Below are positions 1 through 8,811 of a stretch of 46,758 nucleotides of DNA, piece by piece (positions within the stretch are counted from its first letter, which is position 1; each line of letters opens with the position of its first letter). The notes beneath the pieces were generated by a model, which was not told where the DNA came from, did not search any database, and was given only the letters and a program-made list of their open reading frames with translations. The stretch covers positions 1 to 46,758 of the forward strand of contig CAINNX010000023.1 of NCBI GenBank assembly GCA_903851305.1, read 5' to 3'. The DNA comes from an uncultured Hyphomicrobiales bacterium. GTDB lineage: Bacteria > Pseudomonadota > Alphaproteobacteria > Rhizobiales > Beijerinckiaceae. The position numbers and the translations under genes are program-made.

Positions 1-222
1 CACCAACAAGCTAATCAGACGCGGGCCGATCCTTCGGCAATAAATCTTTCTCCTCTCGGACGTATCCGGTATTAGCTCAAGTTTCCCTGAGTTATCCCGA
101 ACCGAAGGGTACGTTCCCACGTGTTACTCACCCGTCTGCCACTCCCCTTGCGGGGCGTTCGACTTGCATGTGTTAGGCCTGCCGCCAGCGTTCGTTCTGA
201 GCCAGGATCAAACTCTCAAGTT
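1..222 (-). rRNA. rrs: 16S ribosomal RNA, 5' end (partial)
   Basis: Read on the minus strand, this is the first ~220 nt of bacterial 16S rRNA. It starts near AACTTGAGAGTTTGATCC, runs through the universal 27F site and the AACGCTGGCGGCAGGCCTAACACATGCAAG block, and ends inside the V2 region near GCTTGTTGGTG at the window edge. The short V1 loop (CGCCCCGCAAGGGGAG) is of alphaproteobacterial type. The remainder of the rrn operon lies outside the window to the left. The exact mature 5' end was set by analogy with the E. coli start and may be off by a base or two. Confidence 0.97.
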
Positions 223-560
223 GAATGAGATTTGTTCCCGACTAGTCACTATTCTCTTGACGAGTCCCGAACACACTCGCTCAAAAAGAAATGCCTCACG
301 GCAAATCAAAGCGAATGGTGTTCGAAAACGTGACCGTCGATAGTCTCTCTAGCGACCCCTGCCTCACAGCAAAGGTCTCGCAAGGACACCGCCGTCCACG
401 TTTCTCTTTCTTCCGATTTACATGTCAAACAGCGTAGCAACGTCATTTTTAGCGACACAAAATCTTCCGCCTGGCTTTTGGCCAGGATGCCATGAACGAA
501 GTCAAAGCGAGAAGACAAGCGCCACTAAACCGCTGCCCAAGAGGCAACGTCGTCGCCGGT
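223..560 (-). other. rrn operon leader (pre-16S spacer)
   Basis: This is the untranslated leader between the predicted rrn transcription start (about 560) and the mature 16S 5' end. No convincing coding region is present on either strand. Close to the 16S start, positions 234-272 can fold into an interrupted hairpin (GTTC..GACT.GTC against GAC.AGTC..GAAC), probably part of the processing stem region. Leaders of this kind normally carry boxA/boxB antitermination signals. I did not find a boxA match good enough to call. Confidence 0.6.
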
Positions 561-566
561 GGGGGG

Positions 567-596
567 TATATAGTTGGGACCACGTTATTGTGTCAA
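567..596 (-). promoter_or_regulatory. rrn operon sigma-70-type promoter
   Basis: On the minus strand there is a perfect -35 TTGACA (591-596), an 18-bp spacer and a TATATA -10 (567-572), pointing at the 16S gene about 340 bp downstream. Immediately upstream of the -35 (about 600-645) are several runs of 6-7 T on the minus strand. They resemble an UP element, a common feature of strong rRNA promoters. Start-site position (about 560) is inferred from the -10. Confidence 0.8.
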
Positions 597-848
597 CCGT
601 CGTTTCGCAAAAAAAGTCAAAAAACTTCCGCGATGCAAAAAAAGCCCGACGCAGGCTGCTATCTAGCACATGGTAAATACATTTTTATGACGGCCTTCAT
701 CTCGCCACGATCCCGATTTCAAGCTGCACAAACAACTCCGCATCCTCCTGCAATTGACGCAGGCGGGCGGGATGGGCATGGTCACCCCCTGCCGCGTTGA
801 CCCGCCCAGCCGGCTTGATCCGCACCAGACAGAGGTTTTCAAGGATAT
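597..848. other. intergenic spacer, rrn promoter to M23 gene
   Basis: This spacer separates the divergent rrn promoter from the plus-strand M23 peptidase gene. The left part holds the T-rich tracts behind the rrn promoter. The right part is GC-rich and shows no clear -35/-10 pair for the peptidase gene. The short open frames here have no good ribosome site or protein-like composition, so no gene is called. Confidence 0.5.
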
Positions 849-2885
849 ATGGCGCCTCGTCGTTTCACATTCACCCGCCGACGGGACAGACGCGCCGAGA
901 TCCCTGATCTTGGCCTCGTGCCGCCTATTGAGGCGGATGGGGCGGAACATTCGGCGCTCGAGCGCCGCCGGGTTTCCTTACGCTGGCTCATGGGCACGGT
1001 TCTGACGGGGTTTGCCGGATTTGCCCTGATTGGCGCTGCCATTTATGCCGCCTTTGACAGAGAATCGCGCTTTGCCGAGGCCCCCGTCGCCGCCGGCCCG
1101 CAGAGGCGCGAGACCTCCACTGATGGATTTGTGAACCCCGGCAAAGGCGACCGCCTTGTCAAGCGGGTCGATATTGCCGCGGGTAAACAGAGCTTCAAGA
1201 CACCCACGACTGTTCAGGTTGGTGAGCGCGAAGTGGTCCGCGTGAAAGGTTTCACCCGGGTCGCCACCAACCTCGTGGTCACCAGCGTCCGCTATTCGGA
1301 GGATGTCCCCGCCTTCAACCCGCAACGGCTGATGTCGGACGCCCGCAACCCGGCCGAGGGCGCGCCCAATTCCGCGCCCGACCCCATTCTGATCCGTGAC
1401 GAAGCTGAAATTTCCTTTATCACCAAAGATATCGCTGGCCTTGCCCTGCCCGAGGCTGGCCCCTCGCTGAGCCCTGACGAAATCCAGGCCCAGGTGACCG
1501 AGCATATTCGCAATTCACAGGTCGTTGCCGGACAGCGCCCTCTGTCCCTGCCTCCGCAACTTCTGCTGATGCGTACCAGTCGCGCCACTCTCGACCCCGC
1601 CGGCGGGCTTGGCTATGGCGCCGGCCGGAACCAGATGATGGCGCCCTTCTCATCTATTGAAGTGCGCATGGTGCCAGAAAATGTCACTGAAGTGCCGCGC
1701 GCCCCACCCGCCACCCAAGCACAGAGCGAACAGCTGATCCTCATCCGCAGAAATGAATCTCTGGAAGATGCGCTGCGCAATTCCGGCGTGAACCGAACCC
1801 AGATCCCGCGCATTGTGGCAGCACTTGGCGCCAATGCGCGCGGCCTGACAGAAGGTCAGAAGATCACCGTGACTTTCGATGATCTCGATGGCACAGGTCA
1901 AGCTGGGCAGGTCGCCAAACTGACCGTCTATGTCGATGACAGGCCGGGCGCGACCATCGCGGCCAATGATTCTGGCACTTATGTCACTGTCGATCGTGTT
2001 GAGGAGAGCTCCAAGACAGCCAAGAAATCAGCCACAGACGAGGATGAAGAAGAGGATGAAGATACGGGTGGCATGCGCCTGTATAATTCGCTCTACGAAA
2101 CCGCCCTCAAACAGGAAATGCCAAAAAATCTGATTGGCGATCTGGTGCGCGTGTTTGCCAATGATGTGGACTTCCAGCGCCCCGTAGCAGCCGGCGATTC
2201 TTTCGAAGCCTTTTATGAAGACAGCGAAGAGAGCGAACGCACTGATTTGCTCTATGCCTCGATCACCACACGCAACGAGACGTTTCGCTATTATCGTTTC
2301 GTAACACCAGACGACAATGCGCTCGATTATTATGACGAGAACGGACGCTCGACGCGCAAATTCCTGATCCGCAAACCCATTGCCAACGGCGAACAACGCT
2401 CAACCTTTGGCATGCGGCGTCATCCGATCTTGCACTACATGCGCATGCACACAGGCGTTGACTGGTCAGCGCCAATGGGAACGCCGATCTTTGCAGCCGG
2501 CAATGGCACAATCATCATGGCAGGCCGTGAATCGGGCTATGGCAACCGCATCGAAATCCAGCATCCCAACGGCTATGTCACCACCTACAACCACATGTCG
2601 GGCTTTGCGCGCGGCATGAGCGAAGGCGCACGCGTGCGCCAAGGCCAAGTCATCGGCTTTCTGGGGATGACAGGCTTGGCGACAGGCCCGCATCTGCATT
2701 ACGAAGTCATCGTCAACGGACATTTCGTCGATCCGTTGCGTGTGCGCCTGGCCCGCACCCGAGAACTCGACAATCGCATGCTCGCCTCATTCAAGAGAGA
2801 GCGTGACCGCATTGATGGATTGATCGCCAAAGCGCCCAATGCACAACGCGTGGCCTCACGCACGGGCAGCGGCATCCAGCGGTGA
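849..2885 (+). CDS. M23 family peptidoglycan endopeptidase, membrane-anchored
   Basis: Zinc metallopeptidase predicted to cut peptidoglycan cross-links in the periplasm. The 678-aa protein has a basic cytoplasmic start, one membrane segment at about residues 45-68 and a long periplasmic linker. A LysM/OapA-like segment follows near 295-345, then an acidic stretch near 400 (DEDEEEDED). The C-terminal M23 (LytM) domain spans about 505-640. The zinc site is intact: H534-x3-D538 (HTGVD) and HLH at 615-617. A glycine-rich GYGNRIEIQH block sits between the two motifs. ATG at 849 follows AAGGAT at a suitable distance. The next gene starts inside its stop codon. Domain order resembles the MepM/YebA class of cell-elongation endopeptidases. 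That functional match is an inference. Confidence 0.9.
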   Translation: MAPRRFTFTRRRDRRAEIPDLGLVPPIEADGAEHSALERRRVSLRWLMGTVLTGFAGFALIGAAIYAAFDRESRFAEAPVAAGPQRRETSTDGFVNPGKGDRLVKRVDIAAGKQSFKTPTTVQVGEREVVRVKGFTRVATNLVVTSVRYSEDVPAFNPQRLMSDARNPAEGAPNSAPDPILIRDEAEISFITKDIAGLALPEAGPSLSPDEIQAQVTEHIRNSQVVAGQRPLSLPPQLLLMRTSRATLDPAGGLGYGAGRNQMMAPFSSIEVRMVPENVTEVPRAPPATQAQSEQLILIRRNESLEDALRNSGVNRTQIPRIVAALGANARGLTEGQKITVTFDDLDGTGQAGQVAKLTVYVDDRPGATIAANDSGTYVTVDRVEESSKTAKKSATDEDEEEDEDTGGMRLYNSLYETALKQEMPKNLIGDLVRVFANDVDFQRPVAAGDSFEAFYEDSEESERTDLLYASITTRNETFRYYRFVTPDDNALDYYDENGRSTRKFLIRKPIANGEQRSTFGMRRHPILHYMRMHTGVDWSAPMGTPIFAAGNGTIIMAGRESGYGNRIEIQHPNGYVTTYNHMSGFARGMSEGARVRQGQVIGFLGMTGLATGPHLHYEVIVNGHFVDPLRVRLARTRELDNRMLASFKRERDRIDGLIAKAPNAQRVASRTGSGIQR

Positions 2886-4081
2886 GAGATCCGCATGAAA
2901 CAGGCATTGCGCGCGGCACACCGCGCTTTCGCAAAGCAAGCCTTGCCCTTTTTCTGGCCGGCTTTGCAAGCTTCGCTACGCTTTATAGCGTTCAACCTTT
3001 ACTGCCGATCTTTGCCGAGACATTTCATATCACACCCGCTGAAAGCGCGCTGAGCCTGTCTTTTGCTGCAGCAGCTCTGGCCTTTGCCATTCTACTCGCA
3101 GCCGTTGCAGCAGAAGGGATTGGGCGGCGGCAATTGATGTTTGCCTCCATGATGCTGGCATCCCTCATGACGCTCACTGCGGCACTGGCGCCAAGCTGGG
3201 AAAGCCTACTGGCTTTGCGCGCCATCACGGGATTTCTGCTAGGCGGCGTGCCTGCCGTTGCGATGACGTGGCTGGCCGAAGAAGTCGAGCTACGCTCCGT
3301 TCCATACACAATGGGGCTTTATGTGGCGGGCACAGCTTTTGGGGGTATGGCCGGGCGTGTCGGCACGGGCATACTGGCGGAGCATTTCGGTTGGCGCTGG
3401 GCTATGGGGACAACCGGCGCCGTTTGCCTTCTGGCAGCTTTCGGCTTTGTGGCGCTGTTGCCACCCTCACGGCGTTTCATTCGCGCAACCAGCTTCGACC
3501 TTCGCCAAAACCTGAGCGCTTTCGCACGGCATTTACGTTCACCTGGCTTGCGGCTTGTCTATCTCATTGCCTTCACAGGCATGGGGTCCTTCATCACCAT
3601 TTTCAATTATGTGAGCTTCCGTCTGATCGAGCCGCCCTATGGACTTCGCCAAGATGAAATCGGACTGATCTTCCTTGTTTATATTTTTGGTATTGCATCG
3701 TCATCTTTTGCCGGACCGCTCACCACAATGTTCGGACGCCGCGTCATTTTGCCTGCCGGGCTCCTCACCATGATGGTCGGCATTGTGCTGACGTTGTCAG
3801 GTCCACTGCCACTGGTTCTTCTTGGTATTGTTGTTTTGGCCTTCGGGTTTTTTCTGTCCCATTCCATTGCCAGCTCAACCATTGGCCTGTTTGCGCATGA
3901 AACCAAGGGCCATGCGTCCTCGCTCTATCATCTGAGTTATTATATGGGTTCGAGCCTGGTCGGCTGGATCGGCGGTTGGTTTTTTGCATTTGGCCATTGG
4001 CCAGCGGTTGCGGCTTTTACACTCACCTTGCTGAGTGCGGCTGTGAGCGCGGCGCTCAGCATCAATCGCAAGATCAGTTGA
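2882..4081 (+). CDS. MFS transporter (YnfM/AraJ-like efflux family)
   Basis: A 399-aa major facilitator with about 12 predicted membrane helices. The first is FASFATLYSVQPLLPIFAE, typical of the YnfM/Bcr type of drug-proton antiporters. The A-loop between helices 2 and 3 reads EGIGRRQLM, a variant of the conserved MFS motif. The GTG start at 2882 overlaps the TGA stop of the M23 gene (GTGA), suggesting translational coupling. A nearby ATG at 2895 is out of frame. The 3' end overlaps the stop of the convergent gluQ gene by 8 bp. Substrate cannot be told from sequence. Confidence 0.85.
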   Translation: MRDPHETGIARGTPRFRKASLALFLAGFASFATLYSVQPLLPIFAETFHITPAESALSLSFAAAALAFAILLAAVAAEGIGRRQLMFASMMLASLMTLTAALAPSWESLLALRAITGFLLGGVPAVAMTWLAEEVELRSVPYTMGLYVAGTAFGGMAGRVGTGILAEHFGWRWAMGTTGAVCLLAAFGFVALLPPSRRFIRATSFDLRQNLSAFARHLRSPGLRLVYLIAFTGMGSFITIFNYVSFRLIEPPYGLRQDEIGLIFLVYIFGIASSSFAGPLTTMFGRRVILPAGLLTMMVGIVLTLSGPLPLVLLGIVVLAFGFFLSHSIASSTIGLFAHETKGHASSLYHLSYYMGSSLVGWIGGWFFAFGHWPAVAAFTLTLLSAAVSAALSINRKIS

Positions 4082-4991
4082 AGCCCAAACGCCTGCGCAC
4101 ATCTTGTGCGCTCACGCCTTCCTGCCGCAAGGCGCGCAAGGATTTGGCGCGCGTGCTTTTGGAAAGTTTTTGGCCCGCTGCATCGCGTAGCAAATCATGA
4201 TGATGATATCGCGGCACTGGCAGTTCTAACAGCTCTTGCAACAGCCGATGTACGCTGGTCGCATCGAACAAATCCTTGCCGCGCACAATATCGCTTATGC
4301 CTTGGCGCGCATCATCAACCACGACAGCAATATGATATGATGTTGCAATATCCTTGCGCGCCAGAATGCAATCCCCCCAAAGCAAAGGCTCAGCCAGCAC
4401 ATCGCGCACCACTTCGCCCTCGCCATATTCACGCCACGTCAACGGATGAGCGAGCCGCGAGACCGCTTGCGCCATATGGATGCGCAAGGCTGCCGGCTGA
4501 CCCGACGCCAGACGATGCGCGCTTTCGTCTTCTGACAGATGTCGGCAGGTTCCCGGATAAAGCGGCCCGCCATCCGGATCGCGCGGCCAATCACGCTGCA
4601 CGGCTGTAGCGCGCGAAATATCCTGCCGCGAACAAAAACATGGATAGAGAAGCCCGCGCGCCTGCAAATATTCAGCCGCTTTGGCATAAACGGGAAAATG
4701 CTCGGACTGGCGCAACACGGGCTCGTCCCAAGTCAGACCAAGCCAAGCGAGATCCTCATAAATCGCCTGCTCATATTCAAGGCGACAGCGCTCTACATCA
4801 ATGTCTTCAAGTCGCAGCAGAAAGCGGCCGCCGGTGCGTCGGGCTTGATCAAAATTGCGCAAGGCGGAATAAGCATGACCAATATGCAAATAGCCATTGG
4901 GTGAGGGTGCAAAGCGAAACGCTGGGCGCATGTCACCCTTGGGCGCAAGCGCGCCGATCTCTACCGGATGCATCGGGACAGGCGACATCAT
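4074..4991 (-). CDS. gluQ: glutamyl-Q tRNA(Asp) synthetase
   Basis: A truncated GluRS paralogue that attaches glutamate to the queuosine base at the wobble position of tRNA-Asp. The 305-aa protein keeps the class I catalytic core: HIGH at 36-39 and KLSKS at 275-279. It lacks the C-terminal anticodon-binding domain of GluRS, as expected for this family. The zinc site characteristic of GluQ is present (C118-x-C120, Y145, C149). Start could be the ATG at 4991 or an internal ATG just before the FRFAPSPNG strand (residue 21). The longer form is given. It is convergent with the MFS gene, overlapping by 8 bp. Confidence 0.93.
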   Translation of the reverse strand: MMSPVPMHPVEIGALAPKGDMRPAFRFAPSPNGYLHIGHAYSALRNFDQARRTGGRFLLRLEDIDVERCRLEYEQAIYEDLAWLGLTWDEPVLRQSEHFPVYAKAAEYLQARGLLYPCFCSRQDISRATAVQRDWPRDPDGGPLYPGTCRHLSEDESAHRLASGQPAALRIHMAQAVSRLAHPLTWREYGEGEVVRDVLAEPLLWGDCILARKDIATSYHIAVVVDDARQGISDIVRGKDLFDATSVHRLLQELLELPVPRYHHHDLLRDAAGQKLSKSTRAKSLRALRQEGVSAQDVRRRLGFN

Positions 4992-5127
4992 ATCGTGATC
5001 ATAATCCCATTTTTGCTGTTTCGTCGCGCCCGCCCGCCATCACCGCGGCAAAGACTTGACGCAAACCCACCTGAGGGGGCAAGCCTTGCTGTAGCCTGAG
5101 CGACCATGAGCCTGAAGGAGAGACATT

Positions 5128-5823
5128 TTGGCCCAGATCATTGACGGACCACGCCTCACCCCGCGCGGCGGCAAAGCCAAACAATTGGTCGTCTTTCTGC
5201 ATGGCTATGGCGCTGACGGCAATGACCTGATCGATATTGCCCAACAATGGCAAAGCCTGTTGCCCGATACAGCCTTCGCCTCGCCGCACGCACCTGATCG
5301 ATGCATCCAGTCACCGCAAGGACGGCAGTGGTTCTCCCTGACAATCAGCGCCGCGGGCCTGCGCGATCCGGCTGAATATTGGCAGGGCGTGAATGATGCG
5401 AGCCCCGCACTCAATAGCTTTCTGGATGCCGAGCTTGCCCGCTACGGGCTCGATGACTCCCGCATGGCGCTCGTTGGCTTCAGTCAAGGCACGATGATGG
5501 CCCTGCATGTTGGGCTGCGCCGCACCAAAGCACCCGCCGCCATTGTCGGCTATTCAGGCATGTTGGTTGGCCCTGACCACATCAACGAAGCCAAAGCCCG
5601 CAATGCGCAGGGCAAAACTCCGCCCGTGTTGCTTGTTCATGGCGACCAAGATGATGTGGTGCCATCACAAGCCCTGTTCATGGCCAGCAATGCTCTCGGC
5701 GAAGCCAATATTCCCTGCCAATGGCACTTGTCGGAAGGCATTGGCCACGGGATCGACGGACCCGGCCTGATGCATGGCGGACTTTTTCTGGCCCATTCCT
5801 TTGGTGTGAAGCTGCCCGTCTAA
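5128..5823 (+). CDS. alpha/beta hydrolase, carboxylesterase/phospholipase (YpfH family)
   Basis: A 231-aa soluble serine hydrolase of the carboxylesterase/acyl-protein-thioesterase-like family. The oxyanion region is FLHGYGADG (residues 23-31). The nucleophile elbow is GFSQG with S119, the acid is in HGDQDDVVP (D175 most likely), and the histidine is H207 in GIGHGID. The chosen start is TTG at 5128, preceded by AAGGAG (5115-5120) at a 7-nt spacing, with no in-frame ATG nearby. The 3' end overlaps the convergent methyltransferase gene by 4 bp. Physiological substrate is unknown. Family members act on short-chain esters or lysophospholipids. Confidence 0.88.
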   Translation: MAQIIDGPRLTPRGGKAKQLVVFLHGYGADGNDLIDIAQQWQSLLPDTAFASPHAPDRCIQSPQGRQWFSLTISAAGLRDPAEYWQGVNDASPALNSFLDAELARYGLDDSRMALVGFSQGTMMALHVGLRRTKAPAAIVGYSGMLVGPDHINEAKARNAQGKTPPVLLVHGDQDDVVPSQALFMASNALGEANIPCQWHLSEGIGHGIDGPGLMHGGLFLAHSFGVKLPV

Positions 5824-6569
5824 CGGTCGCGCGTGGCCATGGGTGGCATGGGCGCAGGTGACAGCGCTGGCTCCAGTTTGGGCAAGCGGCGGCGTGCGCG
5901 CCGTGCGGTGACAGGGCGATAAAGCTGCTTGGTTGCCTCGACCAGATGCAAACCGGCGCCAGGGAGTCCCAAACGCGAACCCAACGCCTCAAAGGCGGGT
6001 GCTGCTGCCAACAAATATTGCCGCGCAAATGGCGGCATATAAAGCGCTTCCGCCCAGTGAACGGGCGAGAACAGTGTCTCGCGCAGCAATTCACGCAGCT
6101 GGCTTTTGGAATAAGGCTGGCCCTGACCAAAAGGTGTCGCATCACCACGCGCCCAAAGTCCACGCCGATTGGGGGCCACCACAATCATGCGCCCGCCTGG
6201 CGTCAGAATGCGCCAGATTTCAGACAAGACATCGCGTGGATGATCCAGCGTCTCCAGCGCATGGACGACAAGCACGCGATCCATGCAGGAATCGGGCAGC
6301 GGCAGCATGGTCGTATCCACAAGAGCCGAGGCCGAGCGCCCTTGCACCGGCCAATTCACCACCCCCTGCTCGGCGGGCATGAAGGCCAAAGTCCGCAAGG
6401 CTTCGCCATGAAACATGTCGAGAAAGGGTGTGGCATAGCCAATGCCCACCACCGACATGCCCACGCAATTGGTCCAGCGTTCCCGCACAATCTGCGCCAC
6501 GCAGCGGCGCGCCACCTGGCCCAATGGCGAGGCATAGAAAGAGCGAAGATCAACAACATCGAGTGCCAT
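5820..6569 (-). CDS. class I SAM-dependent methyltransferase (Methyltransf_11 type)
   Basis: About 249 aa from the ATG at 6569. The frame is open further up to 6734, but that would run across the gloB start and adds low-quality sequence. A glycine-bearing motif I (VVGIGYATPFLD) and a DRVLVVHALETLDHPRDVLSEIWRIL-type block (motifs II-III) identify a Rossmann methyltransferase. The substrate is not known. It is divergent from gloB, with about 105 bp between starts, and I recall similar methyltransferase-gloB pairs in other Rhizobiales. The C-terminus is basic (ARRARRRLP), which may help binding of a nucleic acid or an acidic partner. That last point is inference. Confidence 0.8.
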   Translation of the reverse strand: MALDVVDLRSFYASPLGQVARRCVAQIVRERWTNCVGMSVVGIGYATPFLDMFHGEALRTLAFMPAEQGVVNWPVQGRSASALVDTTMLPLPDSCMDRVLVVHALETLDHPRDVLSEIWRILTPGGRMIVVAPNRRGLWARGDATPFGQGQPYSKSQLRELLRETLFSPVHWAEALYMPPFARQYLLAAAPAFEALGSRLGLPGAGLHLVEATKQLYRPVTARRARRRLPKLEPALSPAPMPPMATRDR

Positions 6570-6674
6570 GGGCTCATCTGACACGAGTCCAGCCCGAGCG
6601 GCAAATGCCAAGTCGCGTTTGACCCCGTCCTTGGCCTTGGCTAGCGTCCGCGCTCCAGACACAAAAGGTTTTTT

Positions 6675-7415
6675 ATGAGCGCCGACGTCCATCAATTCCT
6701 GTGCCGGAGTGACAATTTTGGCCTTCTCCTGCACGACCCGACAACGGGGGCGACTGCGGCTGTGGATGTGCCAGATGCCGCACCCTATCTCAAAATCCTG
6801 TCGACCAAAGGCTGGGCCTTAAGCGATATTCTCATCACACATCGCCATGGCGATCACATCGATGGTGTGCCGGCGCTGCGCGATGCATTTCCGCAAGCCA
6901 AGCTTCATATTCCTGCACGTGAAGCCGAGCGCATTGAAGCGGTGACAGGCAAAGCCCATGCGCATCTGCGCGAAGGTGATGGCGTACATGTCGGCTCGTT
7001 GAGGGGCCAGGTCATCGAAACGCCTGGCCATACGCTTGGCCATATCGCCTATCATTTTGCCAAAGAGCATTTGCTCTTTGCAGGCGACACTTTGTTTTCG
7101 CTGGGCTGCGGGCGTGTCTTTGAAGGCACGATGGCGCAAATGTGGGCTTCGCTGCAAAAGCTCGCTGCCCTGCCGCCCGAAACACGCCTGTGGTGCGGGC
7201 ATGAATATACACAGGCCAATGGCCGCTTTGCTCTCAGCGCCGATCCTGACAATGGCGCACTGCAAAAGCGCATGGCAGACGTCGATGCGCTGCGCGCACA
7301 AGGGGCTTTCACCTTACCTGTGACGCTTGCGCAAGAACTTGCCACCAATCCGTTTCTGCGCGCGAGCGATGTCGATACATTCGCGGATCTGCGCGAACGC
7401 AAGAACAAGGCCTGA
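6675..7415 (+). CDS. gloB: hydroxyacylglutathione hydrolase (glyoxalase II)
   Basis: Hydrolyses S-D-lactoylglutathione to D-lactate and glutathione, the second step of methylglyoxal detoxification in the cytoplasm. The 246-aa metallo-beta-lactamase fold has the full binuclear metal set: H56-x-H58-x-D60-H61 (THRHGDH), H119 (ETPGHTLGH), D138 (FAGDTLFS) and H176 (CGHEY). The C-terminal HAGH domain with NPFLR (substrate-binding region) is present. ATG at 6675 gives the normal family N-terminus. The next gene starts 4 nt after its stop. Confidence 0.95.
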   Translation: MSADVHQFLCRSDNFGLLLHDPTTGATAAVDVPDAAPYLKILSTKGWALSDILITHRHGDHIDGVPALRDAFPQAKLHIPAREAERIEAVTGKAHAHLREGDGVHVGSLRGQVIETPGHTLGHIAYHFAKEHLLFAGDTLFSLGCGRVFEGTMAQMWASLQKLAALPPETRLWCGHEYTQANGRFALSADPDNGALQKRMADVDALRAQGAFTLPVTLAQELATNPFLRASDVDTFADLRERKNKA

Positions 7416-7419
7416 TGAC

Positions 7420-7878
7420 ATGGCGCATTTTTATCAGCACGGGAATTTATCCGAAGAGGCGATTATCAAACGGCTTGATCTGAAGCCGCATCCAGAAGGA
7501 GGCCATTATCGTGAGACCTTTCGCGATTCAGCCACCGATGCGAATGGGCGCGCTGCCTCCTCGCTGATCTATTTTTTGCTCGGCACAGGTGACGTCTCGG
7601 AATGGCATCGCGTCGATGCGGTCGAAGTCTGGCATTATTATGCGGGTGCACCGCTCGTGCTCACACAATCACCCAATGGGCATGATGCTTTTGCGCAGCA
7701 TCTAGGCCCGGATGTTCTGGGTGGCCAACATCCCCAGATTGTGGTGCCTGCCAATCATTGGCAAACCGCCACAAGCCTTGGCGCCTGGACACTGGTGGGC
7801 TGCACGGTCGCGCCTGCTTTTGATTTTGCCAGCTTTGAACTGGCGCCCTCTGGCTGGCGCCCGACACCACGCTCATAA
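7420..7878 (+). CDS. DUF985 cupin-domain protein
   Basis: A 152-aa protein of the DUF985 (cupin_5) family, recognisable by HPEGGHYRETF near residue 27, SLIYFLLGTGDVSEWHRV and the EVWHYYAGAPL strand. Members are small double-stranded beta-helix proteins, usually of unknown enzymatic function. The ATG at 7420 lies 4 bp after the gloB stop, so both are probably on one transcript. The frame continues upstream to 7327, but inside gloB. It ends at a strong intrinsic terminator. Confidence 0.88.
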   Translation: MAHFYQHGNLSEEAIIKRLDLKPHPEGGHYRETFRDSATDANGRAASSLIYFLLGTGDVSEWHRVDAVEVWHYYAGAPLVLTQSPNGHDAFAQHLGPDVLGGQHPQIVVPANHWQTATSLGAWTLVGCTVAPAFDFASFELAPSGWRPTPRS

Positions 7879-7879
7879 A

Positions 7880-7910
7880 AAAAGCCGCTCAACAGAGCGG
7901 CTTTTGTTTT
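7880..7910. terminator. bidirectional intrinsic terminator
   Basis: AAAAGCCGCTC (7880-7890), loop AACA, GAGCGGCTTTT (7895-7905), then GTTTT. It is a perfect 11-bp stem with T-rich flank on both strands. It serves both the cupin gene (plus) and phaR (minus), whose stop codon sits at its edge. Confidence 0.9.
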
Positions 7911-8508
7911 ACTTGCGCGAGAGGCCTTCGATCTTGGCCTGCATTTCGGCGAGCTGTTTTTTCAGCGCGTCGAGATCGCCATCTTCCGACGATGCCCCGC
8001 TTGATCCTTTTGCCGCTGCAGCGGCCGCTGCTGTTTGGGCTGCAAAAGGATTGAACAGACTGAAGGCCTGAGAGAACATGGTCATATTGTTGCGGGCCTG
8101 CTCTTCCATGGCGCCGAACAAATGCGCTCCGGGCAGCTCCTTGCCACCCATGGTGGACTGCATCTGGTCCCGGAATTTCTGTTGCTGCTCTGTGAAATTG
8201 CCGATCGAATGTTCGAGATAGCTGGGCAGCAGCATCTGCATGCTGTCCCCATAAAAGCGGATGACCTGACGCAGGAAGGTGATCGGGAGCAAGCTCTGAC
8301 CGTCCTTGCCTTCCTGTTCGAAAATGATCTGGGCCAAGACGGGCCGGGTAATGTCCTCACCGGACTTGGCATCATAGACGACGAAATCATCGCCGTTCTT
8401 GACCATGACCGCGAGATCCTCAAGCGTCACATAGGTGCTTGTCCCGGTGTTATACAAACGCCGGTTTGCATATTTCTTGATGGTAATAGGCGCTTTTTCG
8501 TTCGTCAT
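7909..8508 (-). CDS. phaR: polyhydroxyalkanoate synthesis repressor PhaR
   Basis: DNA- and PHB-binding regulator that represses phasin and PHA synthesis genes until polymer granules titrate it. The 199-aa protein has the PHB/PHA accumulation regulator N-terminal domain (KKYANRRLYNT and the TLEDLAVMVKNGDDFVVYDAKS region, residues 10-50). A central regulator segment follows (LLPITFLRQVIRFYGDSMQ). The alanine-rich C-terminal tail ends in a short coiled coil (DALKKQLAEMQAKIEGL). ATG at 8508 follows GAGGGA. It faces phaA-phaB across a 303-bp spacer, the classical arrangement for feedback control of PHB synthesis. Confidence 0.95.
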   Translation of the reverse strand: MTNEKAPITIKKYANRRLYNTGTSTYVTLEDLAVMVKNGDDFVVYDAKSGEDITRPVLAQIIFEQEGKDGQSLLPITFLRQVIRFYGDSMQMLLPSYLEHSIGNFTEQQQKFRDQMQSTMGGKELPGAHLFGAMEEQARNNMTMFSQAFSLFNPFAAQTAAAAAAAKGSSGASSEDGDLDALKKQLAEMQAKIEGLSRK

Positions 8509-8811
8509 ATTCCCTCAGGCGGAGAGAAACCCGCCTTCCCCTTCGGCCCCGCCACCGGGCGACAGCCCGCCGGGACGCCTTACGATAGTCCCAATGCTGC
8601 GTTGCGCGAAAGTCTTTTCTGCTTAAGGGTTGCACAGGTCACCCAACAGCTAGGCATTTCGTAGCCCGACCATTTGCTCATGATTGGGGCAGTCGAGGTG
8701 CTTGCCCGATGGTGGCGGAAATGGTTCTGATTAAACCACCTGCATCAGCAAGGAGCCTCGACCCCGAGCAAAGCCCGGGTCGGCGGAGCACAACATTTTG
8801 GGGAGCATATA
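8509..8811. promoter_or_regulatory. phaR-phaA divergent control region
   Basis: This 303-bp spacer holds no gene and must carry the divergent promoters of phaR and phaA. One dyad resembling reported PhaR-type sites (TGC-rich, CTGC-N4-GCAA) lies at 8740-8751. TGC-rich sequence also occurs near 8602-8615. A possible 5'-UTR hairpin (CGACCC ... GGGTCG) lies around 8758-8782, just before the GGGGAG ribosome site of phaA. No textbook -35/-10 pair was found on either strand. The operator assignment is a guess from motif shape. Confidence 0.35.

Noticed and set aside
7880-8600. CRISPR-like or riboswitch structure near phaR
   Set aside because: The repeated GC-rich stems are one intrinsic terminator plus ordinary GC-rich spacer; no regular repeat-spacer pattern or known riboswitch core was seen.
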